Origin: Monocercomonoides exilis
Lineage: Eukaryota; Preaxostyla; Oxymonadida; Polymastigidae
Direction of reading: 5' to 3'
Length of the DNA: 64,000 nucleotides
Assembly: GCA_001643675.2 (NCBI GenBank)
Contig: LSRY02000018.1
Coordinates: 372,001 to 436,000, forward strand
Positions 45,504-56,300 of this stretch are shown one piece after another. Each line of letters starts with the position of its first letter. The first letter of the stretch is position 1. The translations under genes and the position numbers were made by a program. A model generated the notes under the pieces. It was not told the DNA's origin. It did not search any database and saw only the letters and a list, made by a program, of their open reading frames with translations.

Positions 45504-45758
45504 GGGTGCTTATTATTGAAATCATAACTTTTTTCGGGTTGATCATATATCAAAGGTTGATTTTCCTTTGAAAGAGATATTGTCTTCAATTTGTGTATTT
45601 ATCACAACTGTTTAAAATACAAATGTTCGAGTTCAAATAAAGATATCGAAGTTTTTAATAAGCCTTTTCACTTTTCAGTATTTTTTTGTTGATATTCAAG
45701 AGAAATATTCGAAGCGAAATTATTGAAAGAAAAAATATAATTTCAAAAATAATCGCCC
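45504..45758 (+). mobile_element. MITE copy 6 (255 bp, TSD ATAT), nested in the hAT-type element
   Basis: GGGTGCTT...AATCGCCC termini, flanked by ATAT at 45500-45503 and 45759-45762. The uninterrupted copy A has a single GAATATGTTC at this place, so the 4-bp duplication is verified by an empty site. Confidence 0.92.
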
Positions 45759-45805
45759 ATATGTTCAAAGCATATTTGAGTGCATTCTAGGAGAATTTAA
45801 ATATA

Positions 45806-48800
45806 GATTGTGTATAAAATACCGGACATCGCAAAAAATACCGGACAACATTAACTATAAAGGGTTTGAGAATAATAATAACCCAATCAAACAAGCAGTG
45901 TCATAATTCATTATGCTAATAAAATAAAATTGTTTTTCCTATTATTTCAATAATATTTAGATATTGATCCCATTAAATCTTTATTGTTTTTTTTTTTTTT
46001 TTGCAATATATATTCGTGACAATTTTGCTTCAACTTTAATATATAAAAGGAGCTTTGCAAGGAAAAAATCATCGATTCACAAACAAATACGCACATACGA
46101 AAATTAAACTGTTTATTTTTTTTCTATTTGGAAAACGAAATTATGTCAAATAAAAAACAATAAACAATAATACTAAATACTATATATTTTAACAGGGAAA
46201 TGAATATCGACAAGTCTCTTCCTCATCACAGTAACATTAACCTTAAAATCATCAAAAATGATTTTTGAAAAATAACTTCAAAAGTTTTGAAACAAAAAAC
46301 AGGAATCAAAACGAAAATTTCTTTTCAATCAACGAAATCAATAAATCGAGTTCAATAACTCTAAGAAAAATGTCAAAAGCATTGAAAACACATGAAAATA
46401 TAACTAGATCAACAGTTTAAAACATCTATAAGAAAAAAGAAAATAAAACAAGAGTAAATGAGCAACCGTATTTGTCTGAATATGGTTTGCTTGAAAGAAC
46501 GATTCAAATATTGAATCCAAATATACTTATATTAATTGTGGAAAAGCCAAAGAGCATAAAATTATAAAGCATCCGGATTCACTAATAGAAACATTATTTG
46601 TAACAACGCAATCCATTAAACAAACCTTCAATTCATATATTTATTATTCACAATCGTTTTAACGTTAATTAAGTAATAAACGAAAATTTTCATGTATGTG
46701 ATATTTCAAGATCGTCATGCCATAAATCAAATTTCAAGAAATATAATAAAATATTTGTTTGATTTTTGTTTTCAAAATGATTTTTTCTGATTATTCAACG
46801 ATTCAGATTTTGAAAAATGTTAACAATTGTGTTGATAAATAATTGAAGAAAAGATAAATGGAGTTTTGAGCGACTAAATATGGACAATCCTCGATCAATT
46901 TTGAAAAACCAATAACAACTTGCCACTCAATCCGAAATCATATAATCATTCAACTCATTAGCTTCATTTTGAATTCTCCTTCACTCTCCACTATTTTCAC
47001 ATTTCCCTAGAGAAAAAAACTTCTGGATCACTGATTTCACATCTGAATTCATTACAGAGTCCAATTCAACAATCTTCATTAAATTTTTGATTAAGGCAAA
47101 TCATTTTGTTCAACACTTTCCTCCAACAACACTCATCACACAATTCTTCACGTGCAACTCGTAATTTTGCCTGTTTGAATCGACAACAAATTTGACAGAT
47201 CTGTTAAAACTGGAAGGAACAACAATCCCAATGAACTTCTTATATGAATGTGATGATGATTTCAGAACACATTCTTGAGAGCCACTCACCTCCCTTTGAC
47301 ATTCGATCTGCAAAATAACATCAGTTTTTGCCTTCAAACTAATCCCGCTCACATCTGCACATCCGGTAACAGTCGATTTTGTACATAGAATAATCTCCTG
47401 TTTTATATTCAGCGTTCTCTTCAAACGCTCCATTCCATAATTCACACTCAAACAAGGTGCCTTTTCCAACCCACAATACATCTCTTCCGCTCCAGATTTC
47501 CCATCCACAAACACCTTGTCAGAAAAGCATCCATCCAGAAATATGAACAAGTCCACATCCCAATCACAAAACATTTGCGTTCTATCATGTCCAACAATCG
47601 AATTATCTTTTTGAGTGATGCTTGTTATGAAGGCGAACATGGGCTCTTTCACAGAAGCTACAAATGATTCACACGCAAAATATACATCTCTTCCGACACT
47701 GACCTTGTTGGCTGAAAACACAATATTGGTGATGGCAAAGGAGGATTCTGACACTTCTGAATCATCCTTGTACTCGACCATGAGAGCATCGCCTCTTCCT
47801 CCAGAACTTGTATCCTCGCTCACAGAGCAGGTGGAGAAGGCTGTGTCACTCACTGAAAATGTGTTGGCAGGGGCAGATGATGCGAATGAGATACACCCGC
47901 CATTGGTAGCAGTCTGTTGGCTCAACTGTTCTGAGTTGATGCTGGTCATGGTGCAGTTGGCGAGGGAGAGGACAGGAGACGCGAATGGCAAGCTTTGGAC
48001 GAAATTAATTGAATAGTAGAATAGAAGAAAACAGAAGAAGAAATGATTTAAAAGAAGATAAAAATACTCAATCGCTATCAAGTTCAATTTTTTCTGTTAT
48101 TCAAAATTTATTTTCTATTTATGTTATTGTTTAAAAAAAAATGGATTTTTTTTTTCATGGAGCGAATTGTTATTTTTGGAATAATTCAAATGTTTGTTTT
48201 TGTCTTTTCAATGAATAGAATCAGATTTGACAAATTTTTGTTTATCACTACAAACAAATAGTTTTTATGATATTCACTTTTTGAACAAATAGGACATTAG
48301 ACTTTCACAAAGAATCGAGTTTATTTAGAAATTCTATTAAATGATAAAAAAAGATTGCAAAAAAAAATTTAAAAATATTAACAAGGTTGTTAGAATTTAA
48401 AAAGAATAAACCAATACGCGAAACATCTTTAAATCGATTTGAAAACATTCCCTTTTAAAGAATATTCTTTATTTTTTGTGAGTTTTTCAATTGGTTGTCA
48501 AATGCAATATTCACCTCATAGAAGAACAACCGCTCAACTTAATGAAACACCTTGCAAACTTCATTCGATTCAGATCTTTATTCAACAAGAAAACATAAAT
48601 AAATTCATGACCAAAAAAATTTTGCATTCGATGCGAAGAAGTCCCAGGTTTTCACAGAGGAGGCTCAGTCATATTTTTCACTTCCATATATGGTTGGGAA
48701 TATTCATGAAGCTGCAAACATAAAACATCATTAATCTTTTCTCGAGAAGCAAATTCATAACTGTTATTGTTGTTGTTTAACATCGGAATTGCTTCTTTTT

Positions 48801-49102
48801 GTTTGTTTTTATTGAAAATGTTGCTTCTGCAATAATTAACATTGCATGTTTGAGTTTTCAATTAGAACTCTTTTCTTCCACAAACAAATTTCATTGTTTT
48901 TTTGATAGCAATATTTTTTATCATCCCACAAAAAGAATATATTTCTAACTTCTTGAAATATTCTCAGAATGAATGTTAAATTTAACAAATTTATGATACA
49001 CAAAATAATAAAACTTAAATCACAGATTCGTGGAAATGATCATACCATTTTTAAGTTTTTTGTCCGGTATTATTTGCGATGTCCGGTATTTTTTGCACAA
49101 TC
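45806..49102. mobile_element. 3.3 kb TIR element (CCGGACA termini) carrying a surface-gene fragment
   Basis: The left end GATTGTGTATAAAATACCGG and the complement of the right end GATTGTGCAAAAAATACCGG are inverted repeats. Both continue with ACATCGCAAA and a second AATACCGGACAA, so the TIR is about 45 bp. TA or TATA lies outside both ends; copy A of the host element has no insert here. The interior holds a beta-helix gene fragment (47110-48087) and AT-rich sequence (45860-47100 and 48090-49040) in which I see no transposase. It is therefore non-autonomous. The ends share motifs with the fold-back at 32747-33102. Confidence 0.82.
47110..48087 (-). pseudogene. Captured fragment of a giant beta-helix surface gene
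   Basis: An open frame of 325 codons that begins with AT-driven hydrophobic residues up to about 48000, then reads 'LANCTMTSINSEQLSQQTAT' and 'NGGCISFASSAPANTFSVSD', as in the giant gene at 34713-42749. Further on come a 'GRDVYF' block and the module marker 'CGLEKAPCLSVNYGM'. Nucleotides 47833-47971 differ from 40008-40146 at only about 11 positions. After that stretch the sequence diverges from the giant gene. There is no signal peptide, membrane helix or kinase part. It lies within the 45806-49102 TIR element and ends at a stop near an AT-rich boundary. It could be expressed, but is best seen as a fragment. Confidence 0.7.
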
Positions 49103-49325
49103 TATAATAAATCTGTTTATTTTAATTATTGCTGAATATAATTGATGTTAAAAAAATTTTGATCAATACCAATCTTGAGGGAAAAAATAATTTGATTCAT
49201 TTAAAAATAAAAGTTTCCGCACATAAGAAAGACATAAGAACTTTACGAAACAGTTAACAATAACGTTATAATCATCCACACAAATTTTTACTAACGGTCG
49301 TATATTGTGCAATAACCAAACATCA

Positions 49326-49618
49326 TACTCAGAGATATATTTGTTTCAGGTTGAAAGCAAATCTCTTTTAGATTCATCAAATAAAACATAATTTGAAATT
49401 TTATAATTCTTGAATTTCTTTTATTTTTTCTTTATAGACAATTGTTAATGCTTCTCGTCATATAAAAATTAAAAAATGATATATGTAATTTATTAATCTT
49501 TAAATTTTCTCAACTTTCATTCTCAGAAAATTACTATTGATTAAAATACTATGGGATGAAAGTGCTTTTTAGAAGTGAAATTTTCATGCTTGTTTAAATT
49601 TGCTTGTTATATTTAACA
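49326..49618. other. Short intergenic gap
   Basis: AT-rich sequence upstream of the next gene; no element ends or ORF seen. Confidence 0.4.
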
Positions 49619-52600
49619 ATGGAGTTAAGCAAAGCAATTAAAGATGTTTGAATTCCGTTTAAATTTCTTGAAATAATTTTGCTATTCTTTGGAAATGGCA
49701 TAATATATAAAATATGTATTTTTTTAGAAAGTTGGAATTTCATTTGTAAAAGAGAGCATTGACTCATCAAAAACTGATATAAGTAGCAAAGACGCCAGCC
49801 AGAAAAGCTGCACATTTTCAAATTCTTTTTGGATTGATTTGAATTCTCATGTAACTGGGTCATCCTCCCCTTTTGAATTCAATAAAAGTGCTTTGTTCAA
49901 ACACCCTTCAACCAAATATTTCGAATATTCATTTGAGCGAAATATCAATAGAGCAACTAATTGCTGTCCAGTCGAAATGTGCGCAAGTGTTTCAACTGAT
50001 CCTTTTTCTGATGCTGAATCTTTTTCATTACACGAAAGCAATTCACAAGATAAAAAGAAAAATAAAAAAGGAAAGCATCTCAAAGGCAAAATTGCAGATG
50101 ATATTGCACGCGGAAATGAAAACTTATATGATCCATATTTTCTAACGTTATCAAATTGTTCTCCTTTGAATTCTGAAAAGAAGGATCAAGCATCAATCAA
50201 AAAGATTCAAAGCTTAACTGAAAATCCACTTATGCTCACGAAAGAAGATTTGAATGAAATAATTTTAAAACAAAACACATCACAAATATTAAAGGAATCA
50301 TCTTGCCTTGAAGATTTATCTGATCAAAAGTTAATAATTGAAGAAAGAGCAGCTGCCAAAAAGGAATCTACATGCTCGTCTTGTTTGTTGCCAGCAGTAC
50401 TTGCACCATCGGAAAACACAAATATTCCTCCGTCCCCACCTCTTTCTCCTTCTGCTCAATCATTCAATTCCTCATTCTCAACATCTTCTTTGTCAAGATC
50501 TTCTTCTTCTTCTATCTCTTCTCCTTCCTCCTCTTCCTCTTCCCCTTCTTCTCCTTCTTCTCCTTCAGCCATGCCAATGAGCCATCTTCTCACACAGGAC
50601 ATTTCACAGCAGCCAATGACGAGACGCAACTTTGGCTCGTTTGTGGCAACAGATCGCTTTGAATACAATGCGAAACAAGAATCGACTGCTTTGGGGGCAG
50701 AGAAGAAGAAGATGACAGAGAAATGGAGGAAAGAAAGCGAGGTTTTGGAGAAATGCAGGCAGAAGATGAATAAAAAGGGAGAAGTTTGCAGAAAAGTTAG
50801 GAGGGGAAGAGGGAGAAGACAAGAAGGAAAGAAAAGAGAAAGGAAAGAAAGAGAGAAGGAAGAAGAAAATAAAAATAAAGGAAAAGGAAAAGGAAAAGAA
50901 GAAGAAGGTGATGATGATGATGAGGAGGAGGAGGAGGGAGAGGGAGAGGATGATGAAAATGATTCAGAGCAACGTTCAGATAAAGAAGTCCAAAAGACTT
51001 TCAAACTGAGTTTTAAAACGATTCAAAGAAAGTGTGTTAAACAGCAAATAGCAGAAGCAAAGAAATTTCTGAAGAGGTTTGGCATTTGGGTGCGGAAGGA
51101 AGGGATCAAAGACGAAGAAGAAGCGAAGCTTTGGGAAGAGGCAGAAGATAAGATGGCGAGGAAGACAGTGGAAAGCAAAGGGAAAGGAAGGAAAGCGACG
51201 CTGGAGGAGTTGGAAGATAAGTTGAAGCAGGCAGAATTGCAGATGCAGACGAGGGGGGGTTGGAGAGAAGGAGAAGGAGGAGAAGGAGGAAGGGGAGAAG
51301 GAGAAGGAGAAGGAGAAAGAAGAGAAGGAGAAAGAGAAGGAGGAGCAGAAGAAAGAATCGAAATGTTGAAAGAAAAAATAGAGCGGAAAAGGAGCAAGAT
51401 GGAGGAGAGGGAGAGGATGAAGAAGATGAGGCAGAAGCAGCAAGTTGTGTGGCTGAAGGAGAAGGAAGCGCAAAAGGAACAGCAGAAGAGTGTTAGTGAA
51501 GGAAATGGGAAGTTTAATGAAGTTGATAAAGAGAAGGATGGAGGAGAAGAAGGAGAAGGAGAAGGAAGAAGAAGAAGAAGAAGAGAAAGAGGAGAAGAGA
51601 ACGTTTTGGATGAGTTGAAATCCTTAGACGAAGAGAAGATAGGACATTTGAGAACTTCTGGGAAAGGGTTATTGAATGAGAAGCAACAGAAAATGATAGA
51701 TGAATCTGTGATGATAGCTGCAGCAACAGCTGCGCTTTCAACATCTTCTTCTTCTTCTTCTTCTCCATTCTCTTCTTCTTCATTATTCCCGTTATCATCT
51801 TCATTATTCTCAACAATTTCATCTTCATCTCCATCTTCTTCCTCCTCCTTTTCCTCATCATCTTCCTCCTCCTCCTCTTCTTCTCTCTTCTGTCCTCAAC
51901 AACCCAACCAAATCCAGATCCAAAATCAACCACTCCAAATGAAAGCAAGCGATTTGCTGTTCTCTATTCAAGAGAAGAAGACAACTCAGAACACATTTCA
52001 TTCATTTCCAAAGCAATCAATCAAAAAAGGAGGAGAAGATGCAATTAGTACTAATTCTCTTATAACTGTTTCTCGTTCTTCATTTACTCGTCATTTTGAT
52101 GGAGAAAAAGCTAATTACAAATTCCAATTCCACAATAATGACGTTGATTTAGACAGCGATTCTAATTGTGTTTGCGTTTTGTCTTCCAAAAATGATAGAA
52201 ATTTGCAAGGAAACACACAATTTCAACAGGATTTCACACAAAAACAGCCAATTTCAATGGGAACACAAGGTAAATTTGTGAGTCTTTCACAAACAATGCA
52301 GAAAATACCACAAATATCACAAATGTCTCAATTATCACAAATAAAGCCATTCAATTCAACACAAACAAACTTCTCAGTGATAATCGACAAGGAAGAATTG
52401 CCATCTGTTCCGTTTTTCTACTGCAATGAGCAATCTGATGAGAAAGCATTCAGAAGGGGAAAGACTTCAATTATGAATGTGAATGTGAGTTTGAGTGCGA
52501 ATTCAAATGGACTGTTGGATAACGATTTGAGTCAAAATTCTCTTTCTTCTTCTTCTCTTTCTTCTTCTCTTTCTTCTTCCTCTACTGATTCCAACTCTCT

Positions 52601-52976
52601 TTCAACCCTCCAGCTGCAGTCAAACGCCCTCCTCTCTCCATTCGAGGTGCCCTTCAGCATTCAAATCAAAAGAAGATACAAATTTCTCCCAATGATTGTT
52701 CCACTGTGCTTTTATTTCTATCAAAACCCCAAATTTTTGCGGTTTTCACATAAAAATGCAAAAAACGAGTGTTTTTACTTGTTTTCTTCACATTCTGTGT
52801 ATTCAATCCGTTCTTCAGTCAAACCTGCTCGTTCATTGAAAACACACAGAAAGAAGTATATTGAATATATGTGGCCGTATCATCGCTATGGAAGATATAT
52901 TTGGAATGAGTGCCAGTTCACCCTCATTTTGCCATCGCGGCCGTACCCTTGGGTGTTTGATAGATACGAATGTTGA
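49619..52976 (+). CDS. Large charged/Ser-rich protein, unrecognised
   Basis: A 27-nt first exon (49619-49645, MELSKAIKD) joins over an 82 bp intron (GTTTGA...TTTTAG) to 49728-52976. Total 3276 nt, 1091 residues. The splice is supported because the large frame is closed by a TAG just before the acceptor and begins 'KVGISFVKESIDSSK'. Order: polar N-terminus, Ser runs near nt 50500, a long Lys/Glu/Arg helical stretch (50700-51650; 'FLKRFGIWVRKEGIKDEEEA', then GEGEGE repeats), poly-Ser (51745-51890), a Gln-rich part, and a C-terminus rich in Tyr, Phe and Trp ('YIEYMWPYHRYGRYIWNE'). No catalytic motif seen. Nuclear or scaffold function is only a guess from composition. Confidence 0.65.
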
Positions 52977-53386
52977 GGGTATATTGTTCTTGCTCTTGTT
53001 ATTATTCTTGTTCTTGTTCTTGTTCTTGTTTTTATTCTTGTTTTTATTTTATTTTATTTTATTTTTTTGAAATTTTAATCTTTTTTTGATTTTGTGCATA
53101 TTTTTAACATTTTTGAGAATGAGAAAGGAAGAGAAAGGAATATGCGGAATTCTTATTAACGATTATTCTTTAATTTTTTCATCTTGTTTTTTTGGTTTTC
53201 AATTTTTAAAATTATTCAAAAAAATAAATTCCAACATTTAAATTTGATGACAAATTTCAAATTTTCGAAATTTAAAGAAACGAAAGAAACGAAAAAAGAA
53301 AATGAAATAAATAAATAAATAGCAAATAAATAGCAAATAAAGAAAGAAATAAATAAATCCGTGAAAAAACAAATAAATCCGTAACA
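52977..53386. other. Intergenic AT-rich gap between convergent genes
   Basis: (TTCTTG)n-like repeats at 52985-53045 and AAATAAAT repeats; nothing coding. Confidence 0.5.
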
Positions 53387-56300
53387 TTACAGCAACAAGA
53401 AAGAGAAAACCATAAACAACGAAAAAGGCAAAACCAACAAAAGAGAAAATGGAGAAACAAAGAAAGAAATCACAAAAATTGACAACTGAACAACGAAAAC
53501 CGAATAACAACCGAAAGAAAATGAAGAAATAGGCACGCCAACAAAAGAAAGAGCAAATTCACTCAAAAACAATGAGAATAGCAAAATAACACTCAAAAAG
53601 GCGAAAAATTCAATGAAAAATGCGTTTTCATACAAAGAACGAAGGTAAACAGAGAGAAATGAAATCAAACAAACAAGAAGAAGAGATAAAATAACAACAA
53701 AAGAAGGAAGATGATTTCGAAATGCGAAGCCAGGAAAACTAGAAAAGTGCATAATTTTATTGTTTTTGTGGGGTTTTTGAGAAAAAATTCGATTTTTGCT
53801 TTTTGTTGCTTCGCTTTCATTGTTTTCTCTATTCAAATTCATTTGTTTCATTCTATCTCCATTTGCATCTAAATCATTCTTCTTCTTCTCTTTCTTTTCC
53901 ATCTCCTTCTCCACTTTTCCCCTCTTCTCCTTCGTTTTCTTCTTCATTTCACAATCATCATCATCACCATCATCATTCTTCTCCACTCCTTCATCCATCT
54001 TCTCCAAAGCCATGTTTTCATTTCCACAAGTATCATTTTCCCTATCATTCAGTTCTCCATTGATATTTCTATTGTTTTTTTCACTGTATTTTCCATTGAT
54101 TTTTCTATCATCAAAATTTCTATTGAAATTTTCATTGCATTTTTCATTGCATTTTCTATTGTCATCTTCACTTGAATGAACAAAAGGAGGCGAATAAACA
54201 GAATGTGGAGAAAAACCAAGCTGAGGGGAGAAGACAGGAATACGATGGGAGTTGTCAACAAGTACGAAAGAAGAGGAAGAAGAAGAGGAAGAGGAGGAAG
54301 ATGGATAAATGGTTGAAGGAGAAAGAGAAGAAGAAGAAGAAGAAGAATTAAAAGGCAAAGTTGATTGATATGCCGATTGAATAGATTCATTATCACCGCT
54401 TTTGACATCTGCAACAGCAGAAACCGGAGAAACAGGAGAAACCGGAGAAATCGGAGAAATCGGAGAAATAGAAGCAACCGGAGAAATAGGAAGAAAAGAA
54501 CTAACTGGGCTGGGAGAAGGAAGCGGAGGAGGAGAAGAAAGAGGAGGAGAAGGGGTATAAACAGGAGTTGTTGGCAAGATGAGAAAAGGATGAGGAACAA
54601 AAGAATGTGGTTTGGAATCAATAATGTTTGAATTACTGTTGTTATTATTGCTGATTATGCAATGGAACTTAACATCTTCAGGATTTGAAGAATTAGAAGA
54701 ACAAGGATGATTAGCATTAGAAGCATTATTGTTATTGCTATTATTATTATTATTATCTTCAACGATTACAAAGGGATCGTTATATTCCTTGTGGAAGAAA
54801 GGAGAAGAAGGAACGGGTTGTGAAAGAGAAGAGGGATTTGGAGAAAGAAGAGAAGAAGGATGAGAAGAAAGTGAAGAAGGAGAAGAAATAGAAGGAGAAG
54901 GAGAAGAAGGAAGAGGAGGAGGAGGATAAATGGAAGAAGGAGATAAGGAAGGAGTTGAAGAAGAAGGATAAATGGCTGAAGAAGAGGAAGAGGAAAAAGA
55001 AGAAGAAGAAAGAGAAGAGGAAGAAGGTGATAAAGACTGTATTGTTGATTTGAATTGAGTCAAAACTAAATCTGTTGAAGGATCAGAAGAAGAGAAAGGA
55101 AAATATGAAGAAGAAGAAGAAGGAGGAGGAGGAGGAGAAAAAGAAGAATTTGAAGAATTATTGTTATTATTATTATAAGCAGCAGCAGCAGAAGAAGAAG
55201 AAGAATTCACAGAAGAAGAAGAAGGAAGTGGAGAAGCCCAAAAAAAGGAAGGAGAAAAAGAAGGAGAAGAAGAAAAGACACGAGAAGGAAGATTTGAATG
55301 AAGAAAGGGAAAATTTGAAGGAGGAGAAGAATTTAAAGAAGAAGAAGAAGGAAGAGGAGAAGGAGGAGGAAGAGCAACATCATTGGAATTGAGTGGAGAA
55401 GACGAGGGAGAAGGAGAAAGAGAAGAGGAAGAGGAAGAAGAAAGAGAAGAGGAAGAAGAGGAAGAGGAAGAAGAGGAAGAGGAAGAAGAGGAAGAGGAAG
55501 AAGAGGAAGAGGAAGAAGAGGAAGAGGAAGAAGAAGAAGAAAGAGAGGAATAAGAAAATGGACCATTAATTGGATTAGGAGTAAAACAAACAATATCTCC
55601 ATTACTCAACATTTTATTTCCTCTTTCTCTTTCTCTTTCTCTTTCTCTTTCCTTTCTTCCATTGAATTTACTGAAGATAGAATATTCCTTTGTTTTATTA
55701 TTCTTGTTGTTTTTAAGGTTTTTAAGGTTTTTTATGAATTTATTGTATAAATAGGATATTTTGAATATATCGAATTTGCTATATCTGATATATCCTTTAT
55801 TTGCATATTCTTCATTATTCTTATTGTTTTCATTATTTTCATTATTTTCATTGATTTCATTACTTCTTCCTCTATTTCTCTCTCTTTCCATTTCTCTTCC
55901 TTCTCTTCTTTCTCTTCTTTCTCTTCTTTCTCTTCCTTCTCTTTCTCTTTCTCTTTCTCTTTCTCTTTCTCTTTCTCTTTCTCTTTCTCTTTCTCTTCCT
56001 TCTCTTTCTCTTCCTTCTCTTTCTCTTCCTTCTCTTTCTCTTCCTTCTCTTTCTCTTCCTTCTCTTTCTCTTCCTTCTCTTTCTCTTCCTTCTCTTTCTC
56101 TTCCTTCTCTTTCTCTTCCTTCTCTTTCTCTTCCTTCTCTTTCTCTTCCTTCTCTTTCTCTTCCTTCTCTTTCTCTTCCTTCTCTTTCTCTTCCTTCTCT
56201 TTCTCTTCCTCCTTCTCTTCCTCCTTCCAAATACGGTAAAGGAGAAGCTAAAGGCGGCAAAAGATTCAATTTCCTTAATTCCTCTTCTTCTCTTTCTCTT

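Larger units (their letters stand above)
45146..49317. mobile_element. Non-autonomous hAT-type element, copy B, with two nested insertions (TSD AAACATCA)
   Basis: Inverse-oriented copy of the element at 14598-15207. The ends GGTAAATGCACAAGATACGACC and (complement of right) GGTTATTGCACAATATACGACC are flanked by AAACATCA at 45138-45145 and 49318-49325. The element's own sequence is split into 45146-45503, 45759-45805 and 49103-49317. The gaps are filled by MITE copy 6 and a 3.3 kb TIR element. Comparison with copy A shows each insertion point directly. Confidence 0.88.

Noticed and set aside
48439-48861. Short ORFs inside the 3.3 kb TIR element as a transposase remnant
   Set aside because: No DDE/D motif or helix-turn-helix pattern is visible.
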